From: Neisseria mucosa
GTDB lineage: Bacteria; Pseudomonadota; Gammaproteobacteria; Burkholderiales; Neisseriaceae
Reading direction: 5' to 3'
Assembly (NCBI RefSeq): GCF_003044445.1
Contig: NZ_POWX01000010.1
Location: 1 to 64,000, forward strand
Length of the DNA stretch: 64,000 nucleotides
The notes under the pieces were generated by a model that saw only the letters and a list, made by a program, of their open reading frames with translations, was not told the origin of the DNA and did not search any database. Shown here in pieces: positions 23,818 to 31,444 of the stretch (position 1 is the first letter of the stretch; each line of letters opens with the position of its first letter). The position numbers and the translations under genes are program-made.

Positions 23818-25371
23818 TTATTTTATGAACTCGTCCATGCCATGTTCGCAGCGAATTTTTTGTTCGGACAGCGTGGCTTTGAGCAGGGCGTCGTTTTGCG
23901 GCAGGGCGTCGCGTTCGGCTTCGTGGTGCCAGAGGTGGTAGGCGATGCCGGCGAATTTGAGATTGTGGCGTTTCATGCCGTTATGGAAGAGGCGGGCGAC
24001 GAACTCGCTGTCTTCGCGCCCCCAGCCGACAAAGCGGTTGTCGAAGCCGTTGACGGCAAGCGCATCGCTGCGGAAAAAGCCCATATTGCAGGTTTTGATG
24101 CCTTTGTGTTTGCGGCTGCTTTGTCTGCCGATCAGGGCGGACAGGCTACGGCAGCGTAGGGCGGACAGGCGTTTTTCTATGCCTTGGCTGAACGCGGACA
24201 AATCGGGCAATTCGCCGGAATCTAAAATTTCTTCGGTGCGCGCTTGGGTCAGGATGACGCGCGAACCTTGTATCAGCCTGCCTTTGCGCGCGAGTTTGAG
24301 GTGGTCGGCGATGAAGGACGGGTCGAGTATCATGTCGCCGTCGATAAGGATGATGTAGTCGCTTTTTGCCTGCGCCAGCGCGCGGTTGCGTGATTCGGCG
24401 GCGCGGAAGCCGTCGTCCGGCCGCCAAGAATGTTTGACGGGGATGTCGGTGTGGCTGCGGATGAACTCGACAACCTCGGCAGTGTCTTGGCGTGAACCGT
24501 CGTCGGCGACGATGATTTCGTCGGGCAGGCGGGTTTGCGCGAGCGCGGATTTTAAAACCAGCTCCAGCGCATCGGGGCGGTTGTAGGTGGTCACAATCAG
24601 GGCGACGCTGATGTTGCGGTTGCGCTCGTAAAGTTTGACGTATTTGTAGTACGAACCTTGCGCATTGGCGATGGAAATGGTCAGACCGTCCGCACCGTAG
24701 GCAAAGCCGCGTTTGAGCAGGTAGTTTTTGACAAACGATACGCTGCCGTGCAACAGGGCTTTGAAGGGTGAGCTGTCTTTTTTGTAGCGGTTTTCTTCGG
24801 CGTAGAGCGAGCTGTATTGCTGCATTTTTTGAATCAGCCCTTCGGCGTTTTCGAAGGAATAGTGTTTCAGACGACCTTCGAGCGGACGGACGTTTGCATC
24901 GGGCGGCAAAATCAGCGATTCATGCACCTGACGGTCGGAAAAACGGGTAAAGCGTCGGTGGTAAAGGCGCGGGATCATGTCGGGATACCAGCCGCAGGCT
25001 TTGATCAGGCGGCCGTTGTAGTGGTTCAGGCGCGAGAGCGAGAAGATGTTTTGTTCTTTGTTTTCCGCCACGGCTTTGCGGATGGCGGCAATCAGTTCGC
25101 CGTCTGCCACTTCGTCGCTGTCTATGCTGAATATCCAATTGTTTTGCGCGAGGCGGGCGGCGAGGTTTTTCATCGGGCCGAAGCCGATGAAGTCGTATTT
25201 GTAATAACTGACGTTGGTGAAGCGTTCGGCAATTTCAAAGGTGCGGTCGGTCGAGCCGTTGTCGAGCAGCAAAACTTCGTCGAAGTCTTGAAGCGCGGTC
25301 AATACTTCGGTCAGATAGCGTTCCGAGTTTTTGACCAACATGGCTGCTGTGGCGGGAATTTTCGGGTTCAT
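23818..25371 (-). CDS. Two-domain family 2 glycosyltransferase
   Basis: The 517-residue product consists of two GT-A domains. Residues 1 to about 250 (TAAMLVKNSERYLTEVLTAL, LLLDNGSTDRT, IFSIDSDE) resemble LgtF/KdtX-type glucosyltransferases that extend lipooligosaccharide. Residues about 255-517 (ALIVTTYNRPDALELVLKSA, IIVADDGSRQDTAEV, YIILIDGDM, GWGREDSEFVARL) resemble chondroitin-polymerase-like GT2 enzymes. Each domain has its own DxD-type motif, so two sugar transfers are possible. The 48-nt leader upstream is almost entirely two direct DUS copies and no Shine-Dalgarno is visible. A role in surface glycan synthesis is inferred. Confidence 0.82.
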   Translation of the reverse strand: MNPKIPATAAMLVKNSERYLTEVLTALQDFDEVLLLDNGSTDRTFEIAERFTNVSYYKYDFIGFGPMKNLAARLAQNNWIFSIDSDEVADGELIAAIRKAVAENKEQNIFSLSRLNHYNGRLIKACGWYPDMIPRLYHRRFTRFSDRQVHESLILPPDANVRPLEGRLKHYSFENAEGLIQKMQQYSSLYAEENRYKKDSSPFKALLHGSVSFVKNYLLKRGFAYGADGLTISIANAQGSYYKYVKLYERNRNISVALIVTTYNRPDALELVLKSALAQTRLPDEIIVADDGSRQDTAEVVEFIRSHTDIPVKHSWRPDDGFRAAESRNRALAQAKSDYIILIDGDMILDPSFIADHLKLARKGRLIQGSRVILTQARTEEILDSGELPDLSAFSQGIEKRLSALRCRSLSALIGRQSSRKHKGIKTCNMGFFRSDALAVNGFDNRFVGWGREDSEFVARLFHNGMKRHNLKFAGIAYHLWHHEAERDALPQNDALLKATLSEQKIRCEHGMDEFIK

Positions 25372-25374
25372 GAT

Positions 25375-25406
25375 GAGGTCGTCTGAAAAGGGGTCGTCTG
25401 AAAAAT
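25375..25406 (-). repeat. Two direct DUS copies in the glycosyltransferase leader
   Basis: GAGGTCGTCTGAAAA and GGGTCGTCTGAAAAA lie head to tail, 16 bp apart. Direct rather than inverted pairing is unusual in this window. They occupy the position where the minus-strand gene's ribosome-binding site should be. Confidence 0.8.
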
Positions 25407-25419
25407 CAAAATCGGGAAA

Positions 25420-26379
25420 TCAAGGCAGTTCGGCAATGGCGGCGGTCAGTTCTTCAAACATACGGTCGGCATCGACTTCGGTGATCCAAAGCGCGTTGGG
25501 CGTTTTGCCGGTCGTGCCGTGCCAATCGACGGCGCACGCGCCGCTGGACAGTCCGCTTTGCGTCTCCACATCCACGCGGCACATCCTGCCTGAAAACAAT
25601 TCGGGGAACACGGCGCAGATGACAGCGCAAGGGTCGTGCAGCGGACCGCCTTCCAAGCCGAACTGCTGAATGTCGAAACGTTCGTAACTTTGCAGAATAT
25701 CCGCCAAACGGCTGCCGTTGGCGTTTTTCAGACGACGTAAGCGGTTCATGCGTTCGGAAGTGATTTGCGCCTTGTGGGTAACGTCCAGCGGCAATATCGT
25801 AATCGGCGCGCCGCTTTGCAACATGATTTGCGCCGCGTGCGGGTCGGTGAAGAAATTGAACTCGGCGGCAGGCGTCATGTTGCCCGCTTCAAAATAATTG
25901 CCGCCCATCAGGACAATGCGTTTGATGGCGCGGACGGCTTCCGGCGCGATGCTCAACGCCAGCGCGATATTGGTCAGCGGGCCTATCGGACACAAAGTAA
26001 TCGAAGCGTCTTCGGCGCGGCTCAAAGTTTCCACCAAATACGCAACCGCGTGCTGCTTTTGCAAAGGACAGCGCGGTTCGTGCAACGCCGTACCGTCCAA
26101 ACCTGTTTTGCCGTGTACCGCTTCCGCGGTTTCCAGTTCGCGCAATAAAGGCTTGACTGCGCCGGCGTAAACAGGGAAATCTTCCTCGCCCGCCCAGTCG
26201 CAGATGATGCACGCGTTTTTAGCCGTCAAATCCATACCGACATTGCCGGCGACGACGGTCATGCCCAAAAAATCGACCAAGCCGCGCCGTGCCAGACCGT
26301 GTGCCGCCAAAATGGCTGCGGCATCGTCCTGCCCGGGGTCGGTATCGATAATCAAACGGATTTTTTCGTTCATCGCCAT
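25420..26379 (-). CDS. Nucleoside hydrolase (inosine-uridine preferring family)
   Basis: The 319-residue product hydrolyses the N-glycosidic bond of ribonucleosides in salvage. LIIDTDPGQDDAAAIL carries the calcium-binding Asp cluster, TVVAGNVGMDLTAKNA and LCPIGPLTNIALAL follow, IVLMGGNYFEAGN and AEFNFFTDPHAA are active-site segments, and HDPCAVICAVFPELF holds the final Asp ligand. The frame is open to an ATG at 26439, but that would add 20 atypical residues; ATG 26379 or 26373 places the Asp motif at the usual distance from the N-terminus. Base specificity is not evident. It lies divergent from dusC. Confidence 0.92.
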   Translation of the reverse strand: MAMNEKIRLIIDTDPGQDDAAAILAAHGLARRGLVDFLGMTVVAGNVGMDLTAKNACIICDWAGEEDFPVYAGAVKPLLRELETAEAVHGKTGLDGTALHEPRCPLQKQHAVAYLVETLSRAEDASITLCPIGPLTNIALALSIAPEAVRAIKRIVLMGGNYFEAGNMTPAAEFNFFTDPHAAQIMLQSGAPITILPLDVTHKAQITSERMNRLRRLKNANGSRLADILQSYERFDIQQFGLEGGPLHDPCAVICAVFPELFSGRMCRVDVETQSGLSSGACAVDWHGTTGKTPNALWITEVDADRMFEELTAAIAELP

Positions 26380-26467
26380 CGCTTGCGCCGTCCATGTGGA
26401 AAGCGTGTATTTTAACCGATATACCGCTACAATACGCATTTCCTTTTTTCAGACGACCTCCTCCGAT

Positions 26468-27433
26468 ATGCAGCTTATCCTTGCGCCCATGCAGGGGCTG
26501 GTGGACGATGTGATGCGCGATTTGCTGACCCGTATCGGCGGCTACGACGAATGCGTCAGCGAGTTCGTCCGCATTACCCACACCGTCCATTCCCGTTCCA
26601 CCTGGCTCAAATACGCCCCCGAAATCGCCAACGGCAACAAGACCCCCGCCGGCACGCCCTGTACCGTTCAGCTTTTGGGCAGCGACGCCGACAATATGGC
26701 GGTCAACGCTTTGGAAGCCGTCCGCTTCGGTGCGGACAAAATCGACCTCAACTTCGGTTGTCCCGCGCCGACGGTCAACAAACACAAAGGCGGCGCCGTC
26801 CTGCTCAAAGAACCCGACCTCATCCACCATATCGTCAAAACCCTGCGCCAACGCCTGCCCGAACACATCCCGCTCACCGGCAAAATGCGGCTCGGCTACG
26901 AAGACAAAAGCCTCGCGCTCGAATGCGCCGCCGCCATTGCCGAAGGCGGAGCCTGCGCCCTGACCGTACACGCCCGCACCAAAGTCGAAGGCTACGAACC
27001 GCCCGCGCATTGGGAATGGATACGCAAAATCCGCGAACACGTCGCCATCCCCGTAACCGCCAACGGCGACGTGTTCAGCCTCAAAGACTATATCGGCATT
27101 AAAGAGATGACGGGCTGCAACAGCGTCATGCTCGGACGCGGCGCCGTCATCCGCCCTGATTTGGCACGCCAAATCAAACAATACGAAAACGGCGAAACCG
27201 TCCGTGATACCGATTTCGCCGAAGTGTCGAAGTGGATAAATCAATTTTTCCATTTGTGTCTCGCCAAAGAAGCAAACAACAAATACCCCGTCGCCCGTCT
27301 GAAACAATGGCTGGGCATGATGAAGAAAGAGTTTGGAGAAGCGCAGGAATTGTTTGACGAGGTAAGGGCGGTCAAAGACGCAGAAGAAGTCGCGCGGATT
27401 TTGGCGGCGTTTGAAGACAAGATGAATGCCTGA
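26468..27433 (+). CDS. dusC: tRNA-dihydrouridine(16) synthase DusC
   Basis: The 321-residue flavoenzyme reduces uridine 16 of tRNA. ILAPMQGLVDDVMRDLL opens the TIM barrel, and FVRITHTVHSR, QLLGSDADNMA, NFGCPAPTVNKHKGG with catalytic C98, GKMRLGYED and VHARTKVEGY follow. The Cys position equals that of E. coli DusC, and the 'MQGLVDD' start distinguishes DusC from DusA and DusB. The ATG at 26468 matches the family N-terminus; the frame is open 264 nt further upstream across the divergent nucleoside hydrolase, without similarity. A single DUS and a TACAAT box (26428-26433) lie upstream. Confidence 0.94.
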   Translation: MQLILAPMQGLVDDVMRDLLTRIGGYDECVSEFVRITHTVHSRSTWLKYAPEIANGNKTPAGTPCTVQLLGSDADNMAVNALEAVRFGADKIDLNFGCPAPTVNKHKGGAVLLKEPDLIHHIVKTLRQRLPEHIPLTGKMRLGYEDKSLALECAAAIAEGGACALTVHARTKVEGYEPPAHWEWIRKIREHVAIPVTANGDVFSLKDYIGIKEMTGCNSVMLGRGAVIRPDLARQIKQYENGETVRDTDFAEVSKWINQFFHLCLAKEANNKYPVARLKQWLGMMKKEFGEAQELFDEVRAVKDAEEVARILAAFEDKMNA

Positions 27434-27441
27434 TAATGATG

Positions 27442-27473
27442 AGGTCGTCTAAAACCGGATTTCAGACGACTTT
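27442..27473 (+). terminator. Imperfect DUS terminator of dusC
   Basis: The left arm has lost one base (AGGTCGTCTAAAA) and the right arm is standard with TTTT. Confidence 0.65.
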
Positions 27474-27526
27474 TAAACTCATCGCCTAAGGCGGAATAAA
27501 ATAAAAACAGGACGTTTCTAAGCAGT

Positions 27527-27682
27527 TATAGTGGATTAACAAAAATCAGGACAAGGCGACGAAGCCGCAGACAGTACAGGTAGTACGGAACCGATTCACT
27601 TGGTGCTTCAGCACCTTAGAGAATCGTTCTCTTTGAGCTAAGGCGAGGTAACGCTGTACTGGTTTAAAGTTAATCCACTATA
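27527..27682 (+). repeat. Correia element, long form
   Basis: The 156-bp element begins TATAGTGGATTAACAAAAAT, the classical Correia end, and finishes TTAATCCACTATA, with the 50-bp insert. It lies upstream of the tautomerase gene. Confidence 0.92.
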
Positions 27683-27763
27683 TTTCTCTTCCTGCGCAGG
27701 CGGGAGCAAGAAGGACGGTATGAATCGGGTTATTTGAATTACTACATCTTAGAAAGGACAATG

Positions 27764-27982
27764 ATGCCTTACGTCAATATCAAGGTAACGGGCGGTAGCG
27801 AGGCTCCGAGTGCCGAACAGAAAGCCGAGCTTATCCATGGCGTTACCGAGTTGCTTGCCCGTGTATTGAATAAAAATCCGCAGACCACGGTCGTCGTCAT
27901 TGACGAAGTGGATATGGATAACTGGGGTATCGGGGGCGAGAGCATTACCGTGCGCCGCGCCAAATCGCAAAAATCAGGGTAA
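27764..27982 (+). CDS. 4-oxalocrotonate tautomerase family protein
   Basis: The 72-residue product is a small tautomerase. The second of two consecutive ATG codons (27764) is chosen because this family needs the residue after Met to be the catalytic N-terminal Pro: the product reads MPYVNIKVTGG. AAAGGA lies 6 nt upstream. LIHGVTELLARVLNKNPQTT and VVIDEVDMDNWGIGGES fit the family, with no Arg11 counterpart evident. It is monocistronic and flanked by two Correia elements in opposite orientation. The substrate is unknown. Confidence 0.88.
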   Translation: MPYVNIKVTGGSEAPSAEQKAELIHGVTELLARVLNKNPQTTVVVIDEVDMDNWGIGGESITVRRAKSQKSG

Positions 27983-28087
27983 GCGCGCCTTGTCGGGAAT
28001 GGGTAGCGTCATATCGGCTTGCGTCTGCGCGAAAAAGGGAAATGACAGCGATACAAAAAGCGGGTTTGGGATACTTGTCTGCAATGT

Positions 28088-28194
28088 TATAGTGGATTAA
28101 CTTTAAACCATTACGGCGTTGTCTCGCCTTGCCGTACTATCTGTACTGTCTGCGGCTTCGTCGCCTTGTCCTGATTTAAATTTAATCCACTATA
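28088..28194 (-). repeat. Correia element, short form, inverted
   Basis: The 107-bp element runs from TATAGTGGATTAACTTTAAA to TTTAATCCACTATA and lacks the 50-bp insert. It is in opposite orientation to the copy at 27527, so the two bracket the tautomerase gene. Confidence 0.9.
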
Positions 28195-28226
28195 GGATAT
28201 GACTTTTTTCCTGTTCATCGAAACTC

Positions 28227-28264
28227 AAAAGGTCGTCTGAAACCGGATTTCAGACGACCTTTTT
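28227..28264 (-). terminator. DUS inverted-repeat terminator
   Basis: AAAAGGTCGTCTGAAA and complement with TTTTT; it lies 19 bp past the stop of the cytochrome c' gene. Confidence 0.8.
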
Positions 28265-28282
28265 GCGTTTCTGCGCAGCAGC

Positions 28283-28741
28283 TTATTCTTCCGGAGCGCG
28301 GAAGGTGTCGTGGCAGGATTTGCAGCTTGCGCCGGTTTCGCCGTAAGCGGTTTTGATTTCTTCCAGCTTGCCGGTTTGTGCGGCGGCGTTCAGTTTTTCA
28401 ACGGCTGCGGCGAATTTGTCCTCTTCGGCTTTGAATTTGGCCGCATCAGACCAAACCGCAGGCAGGGCGCGGCCGTTGCCTTTGTCGTCAGATTGGAAGA
28501 AGGTGAAAGGTTTTTTGCTGGTTTCGGCAAAAGTTGCCGCAGCCTGCTTGAATTTTTCCACGTCGTAAGGCTCTTCGCCTTTTACCATTTTGCCCATGCT
28601 GGAGAACTCGGGCATCATGGATTTGAACGCGGTGGTACGGTCTTCGGAGATCGGACCTTTGGGTTGCGCGGGTGCGCCGCCGCCGCAGGCAGCAAGGGTC
28701 AGGGCAGCGAGCAGCGCCGCTGAGAAGAGTTTGGTATTCAT
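28283..28741 (-). CDS. cycP: Cytochrome c' lipoprotein
   Basis: The 152-residue product is a four-helix cytochrome c' with the haem attachment motif C140-K-S-C143-H144 near the C-terminus, as usual for the family. The ATG at 28741 gives MNTKLFSAALLAALTLAACG, a lipoprotein signal with lipobox LAAC, so the protein is probably anchored in the outer membrane facing the periplasm. Cytochromes c' bind nitric oxide, and neisserial CycP contributes to NO tolerance. AGGA lies 9 nt upstream. A DUS pair (reverse then forward) at 28779-28814 occupies the divergent promoter region. Confidence 0.9.
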   Translation of the reverse strand: MNTKLFSAALLAALTLAACGGGAPAQPKGPISEDRTTAFKSMMPEFSSMGKMVKGEEPYDVEKFKQAAATFAETSKKPFTFFQSDDKGNGRALPAVWSDAAKFKAEEDKFAAAVEKLNAAAQTGKLEEIKTAYGETGASCKSCHDTFRAPEE

Positions 28742-28778
28742 GGCTTTGGTGTCCTGTGATAGTATTTTGTTATTCATA

Positions 28779-28814
28779 TTTTTCAGACGACATCCGAAGA
28801 GGTCGTCTGAAAAG
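28779..28814. repeat. DUS pair in outward orientation
   Basis: A reverse DUS (TTTCAGACGACA) is followed by a forward one (AGGTCGTCTGAAAA) between the divergent cytochrome c' and SDR genes. It is in a promoter region, so a terminator role is unlikely. Confidence 0.7.
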
Positions 28815-28867
28815 TCGTAATCATACCTGAAATGGGTTTACAAAACGAGAAAAGAAAGGAAATAGTT

Positions 28868-29695
28868 ATGGCGATTTTGGTTACCGGCGCGTCAGCCGGT
28901 TTCGGCGAGGCGATGTGCCGCACGTTTGTACAGGCCGGTTATTCCGTTATCGGTGCGGCACGGCGCGGCGAGAAACTGCAGGCATTGGCAGCCGAATTGG
29001 GCGAGCGGTTTTATCCTTTGGAAATGGACGTTTCGCGTACCGAGTCGATACGCAACGCGCTCGACAGCCTGCCTGAAAATTTTGCCGAAATCGATTGCCT
29101 GATCAACAACGCCGGATTGGCTTTGGGTTTGGAAACGGCGGACAAGGCAGATTTCAGCGATTGGGAAACCATGATTCAAACGAATATCGTTGGTCTGACT
29201 TTCCTGACGCGCCAAATCTTGCCGCAAATGGCGGAACGCAAACAAGGCTATATTATGAATCTGGGTTCGATTGCCGGCAGCTATGCCTATGAAGGCAGCA
29301 ATGTGTACGGCGCGACCAAGGCGTTTGTGCGCCAGTTCAGCATGAACCTGCGTGCGGAATTGGCGGATAAAAACATCCGCGTCACCAATATCGAGCCGGG
29401 TTTGTGCGGCGGTACCGAGTTTTCCAACGTCCGCTTTAAGGGCGATGACGAGCGGGCGAAAAAGGTTTATGAAAATGTTGAATCCATTCAGCCGCAAGAC
29501 ATTGCGGATACGGCTCTATGGCTTTATCAGCGTCCGGCACACATGAACGTCAACTCCATCGAAATCATGCCCGTCGCCCAAACCTTTGCCGGTATGAAAG
29601 TGATCCGCAATGCGCTGCCAGTGCCTGCACAGGCGGAGAATTTCGAAAAACAAAGTATGTCTTTGTTTGCACGGATTAAGTCGTGGTTTAAGTAG
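28868..29695 (+). CDS. NADP-dependent short-chain dehydrogenase, YdfG-like
   Basis: The 275-residue SDR starts at ATG 28868 after AAAGGAAA. MAILVTGASAGFGEAMCR is the cofactor-binding TGxxxGxG motif, INNAGLALG the structural NNAG, NLGSIAGSYAY holds the catalytic Ser, and YGATKAF the Tyr-Lys pair. Similarity to YdfG (3-hydroxy acid / L-allo-threonine dehydrogenase) extends through TNIEPGLCGGTEFSNVRFKG. A C-terminal tail of about 25 residues beyond the fold (SMSLFARIKSWFK) is basic and amphipathic and could touch the membrane. Monocistronic. Confidence 0.9.
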   Translation: MAILVTGASAGFGEAMCRTFVQAGYSVIGAARRGEKLQALAAELGERFYPLEMDVSRTESIRNALDSLPENFAEIDCLINNAGLALGLETADKADFSDWETMIQTNIVGLTFLTRQILPQMAERKQGYIMNLGSIAGSYAYEGSNVYGATKAFVRQFSMNLRAELADKNIRVTNIEPGLCGGTEFSNVRFKGDDERAKKVYENVESIQPQDIADTALWLYQRPAHMNVNSIEIMPVAQTFAGMKVIRNALPVPAQAENFEKQSMSLFARIKSWFK

Positions 29696-29708
29696 GGTTT
29701 TGAAAGAA

Positions 29709-29746
29709 GAAAGGTCGTCTGAAAATGGTTTTCAGACGACCTTTTT
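29709..29746. terminator. DUS inverted-repeat terminator, bidirectional
   Basis: AAAGGTCGTCTGAAAA and complement with a 3-4 nt loop between the convergent SDR and DUF3108 genes. Confidence 0.82.
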
Positions 29747-29757
29747 AGTTAGGGATT

Positions 29758-30456
29758 TTAGGGTTTGACAGGTTTGCCGTTGATGCTGACGGAAGTCAGT
29801 TTCAAATCGTAGGTTTTGCCGTCGTCGGTATAGCTGATTTGGGCGGGGATGTTGCCCAAGGCAGTGGCGAAAGAATAGGTTACAGTGTCATCGCCGCGTT
29901 GTACGCGGTATTTTTCGACGGGTGTGGCTTTGCCGTTCAGGGTATAGCTGCCGCTGCCGATTTTGCTCATACCGCTGACGGGATAGATTTTTTTGCCGTT
30001 GGTGATGCTCAGACGGGCAGGCAGTTTTGCATCGTTGGCGGCAAGCTGCCATGCCAGTGTGAATAAATCGCTGATGTTGCCACCGACCGTTTCGGTTTGC
30101 AGCTCGCCTGTTTTACCGTAGGTAACCTGATTGCCTCTAAATTTGGCTTCGGCATAGGTTTTGCCGCCGCGGACGTCTTTGTAGTAACTCGGGCGGATGG
30201 TGTTGCCGTTGATGCTGCCGCCGGATTCGAAACGGATATGGTAGAGCGGGACTTTGATGGTCGATACGACTTTGTAGCCTTTACCGTTGCGGGTAAAGGT
30301 CATGGTCGCGGGCAGGGTGAGTCCGTTGTAGTGTCCGGCATATTGCAGGGAGACGGATTGCGGTAAGTTGGCGGCATAGGCGCTAGAGATAAATACGGGT
30401 GATGCAAATGCAGCTATCGTTAGGTTTAGGGATAAAGTGCGAAGATAGGGTTTCAT
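29758..30456 (-). CDS. DUF3108 domain-containing exported protein
   Basis: The 232-residue product has a Sec signal peptide (ending FISSAYAAN, cleavage after AYA) and a beta-rich body: SLQYAGHYNGLTLPATMTFT, YHIRFESGGSINGNTIRPSY, SDLFTLAWQLAAND, VEKYRVQRGDDTVTYSFATA. This matches the DUF3108 pattern, a periplasmic or outer-membrane-associated family of unknown function. It is encoded downstream of purN on the same strand, separated by an intrinsic terminator, so it has its own promoter within the AT-rich 30457-30565 interval. Confidence 0.82.
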   Translation of the reverse strand: MKPYLRTLSLNLTIAAFASPVFISSAYAANLPQSVSLQYAGHYNGLTLPATMTFTRNGKGYKVVSTIKVPLYHIRFESGGSINGNTIRPSYYKDVRGGKTYAEAKFRGNQVTYGKTGELQTETVGGNISDLFTLAWQLAANDAKLPARLSITNGKKIYPVSGMSKIGSGSYTLNGKATPVEKYRVQRGDDTVTYSFATALGNIPAQISYTDDGKTYDLKLTSVSINGKPVKP

Positions 30457-30566
30457 GGCATTCCTCTATATATTTGATGTCGTGAAAAACGTTGTTTTGC
30501 AATCGGTTAAATCGATTATTATAAAGCTTAGTTCGTTAGGATATGAATAATTAATTATAGAAATGC

Positions 30567-30593
30567 AAAAGGCCGGAGTTTATCCGGCCTTTT
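30567..30593 (-). terminator. Intrinsic terminator of purN
   Basis: AAAAGGCCGGA and TCCGGCCTTTT form a perfect 11-bp stem just past the purN stop codon. It is not made of DUS. Confidence 0.85.
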
Positions 30594-30600
30594 AAGGGTT

Positions 30601-31227
30601 TTAAGCCAAGAGGGTTTGTCCTTCGGCGTTGCGCTCTGAATTGAATACGCGGTTGCCTTCGATTTTCAGACGACCTGCAACGAAATCGGCAACGGCTTGC
30701 GGGAAAAGGCGGTGTTCGACGGTCAGGACGCGTGCGGCAACGTCGTCGGGCGTGTCGCCGTCGAGGATCGGGACGATGCCTTGCGAGATAATCGGACCGC
30801 AGTCCAGCTCGGGGGTTACAAAATGGATGGTGCAGCCTGCGACGCGGCAGCCGGCTTCAAGGGCGCGTTCGTGGGTGTGCAGGCCGGTGAAGGCGGGGAG
30901 GATGGACGGGTGGATGTTGATCAGGCGGTTTGAGTAATGGGCGCAGAATTCGGGCGTGAGGATGCGCATAAAGCCTGCGAGGACGACCAAATCAGGTTGA
31001 TAGGCATCGATTTTCTCCATCATGGCTTGGTCGAAATCGAGGCGGCTGGGGAAGTCTTTGTGGTTGAGGCTGTCGGTGGCGATGCCGCGCTCGGCTGCCC
31101 AAGCCAGTCCGGCGGCAGTTGCGCTGTTACTGAGGACGGCGGCGATGCGGGCGTCGGGAATGGCGGCATTGACGATGGCCTGCATATTGCTGCCGCGGCC
31201 GGAGATGAGGATAACGATGTTTTTCAT
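30601..31227 (-). CDS. purN: Phosphoribosylglycinamide formyltransferase
   Basis: The 208-residue product transfers a formyl group from 10-formyl-tetrahydrofolate to GAR in purine synthesis. ILISGRGSNMQAIVNA is the phosphate-binding start, DLVVLAGFMRILTPEF the central motif, RLINIHPSILPAFTGLHTHE contains the catalytic Asn-Ile-His, and HFVTPELDCGPIISQ the catalytic Asp. Full length. A reverse DUS within the gene (GRLKIEG) lies near the C-terminus. Confidence 0.95.
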   Translation of the reverse strand: MKNIVILISGRGSNMQAIVNAAIPDARIAAVLSNSATAAGLAWAAERGIATDSLNHKDFPSRLDFDQAMMEKIDAYQPDLVVLAGFMRILTPEFCAHYSNRLINIHPSILPAFTGLHTHERALEAGCRVAGCTIHFVTPELDCGPIISQGIVPILDGDTPDDVAARVLTVEHRLFPQAVADFVAGRLKIEGNRVFNSERNAEGQTLLA

Positions 31228-31398
31228 GGTGTTGGGCTTTCGGGTTTTTTCAGGCAGTCATTGTATAGCAAAATAAAATCGGAATGCTATGCGTGATATT
31301 GATGGGAATCGGATTTGCAAAGGTCGTCTGAAACGGATAAACCGTACCGTTGCTGCCTGAAAACAGATGACGGCAGTTGGGGTGGATTTGTAATGAAA

Positions 31399-31428
31399 AA
31401 TGCCCGAAACGGATTGGGTTCGGGCATT
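31399..31428 (-). terminator. Intrinsic terminator of the FKBP gene
   Basis: AATGCCCGAA and TTCGGGCATT form a 10-bp stem 16 bp past the stop codon. A single DUS lies beyond it at 31319-31334. Confidence 0.75.
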
Positions 31429-31444
31429 GGGTTAAAGCGCGGGC

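Noticed and set aside
26219..27307. A 362-codon minus-strand frame opposite dusC
   Set aside because: It lies across the dusC motifs and the nucleoside hydrolase start; no domain is recognisable.
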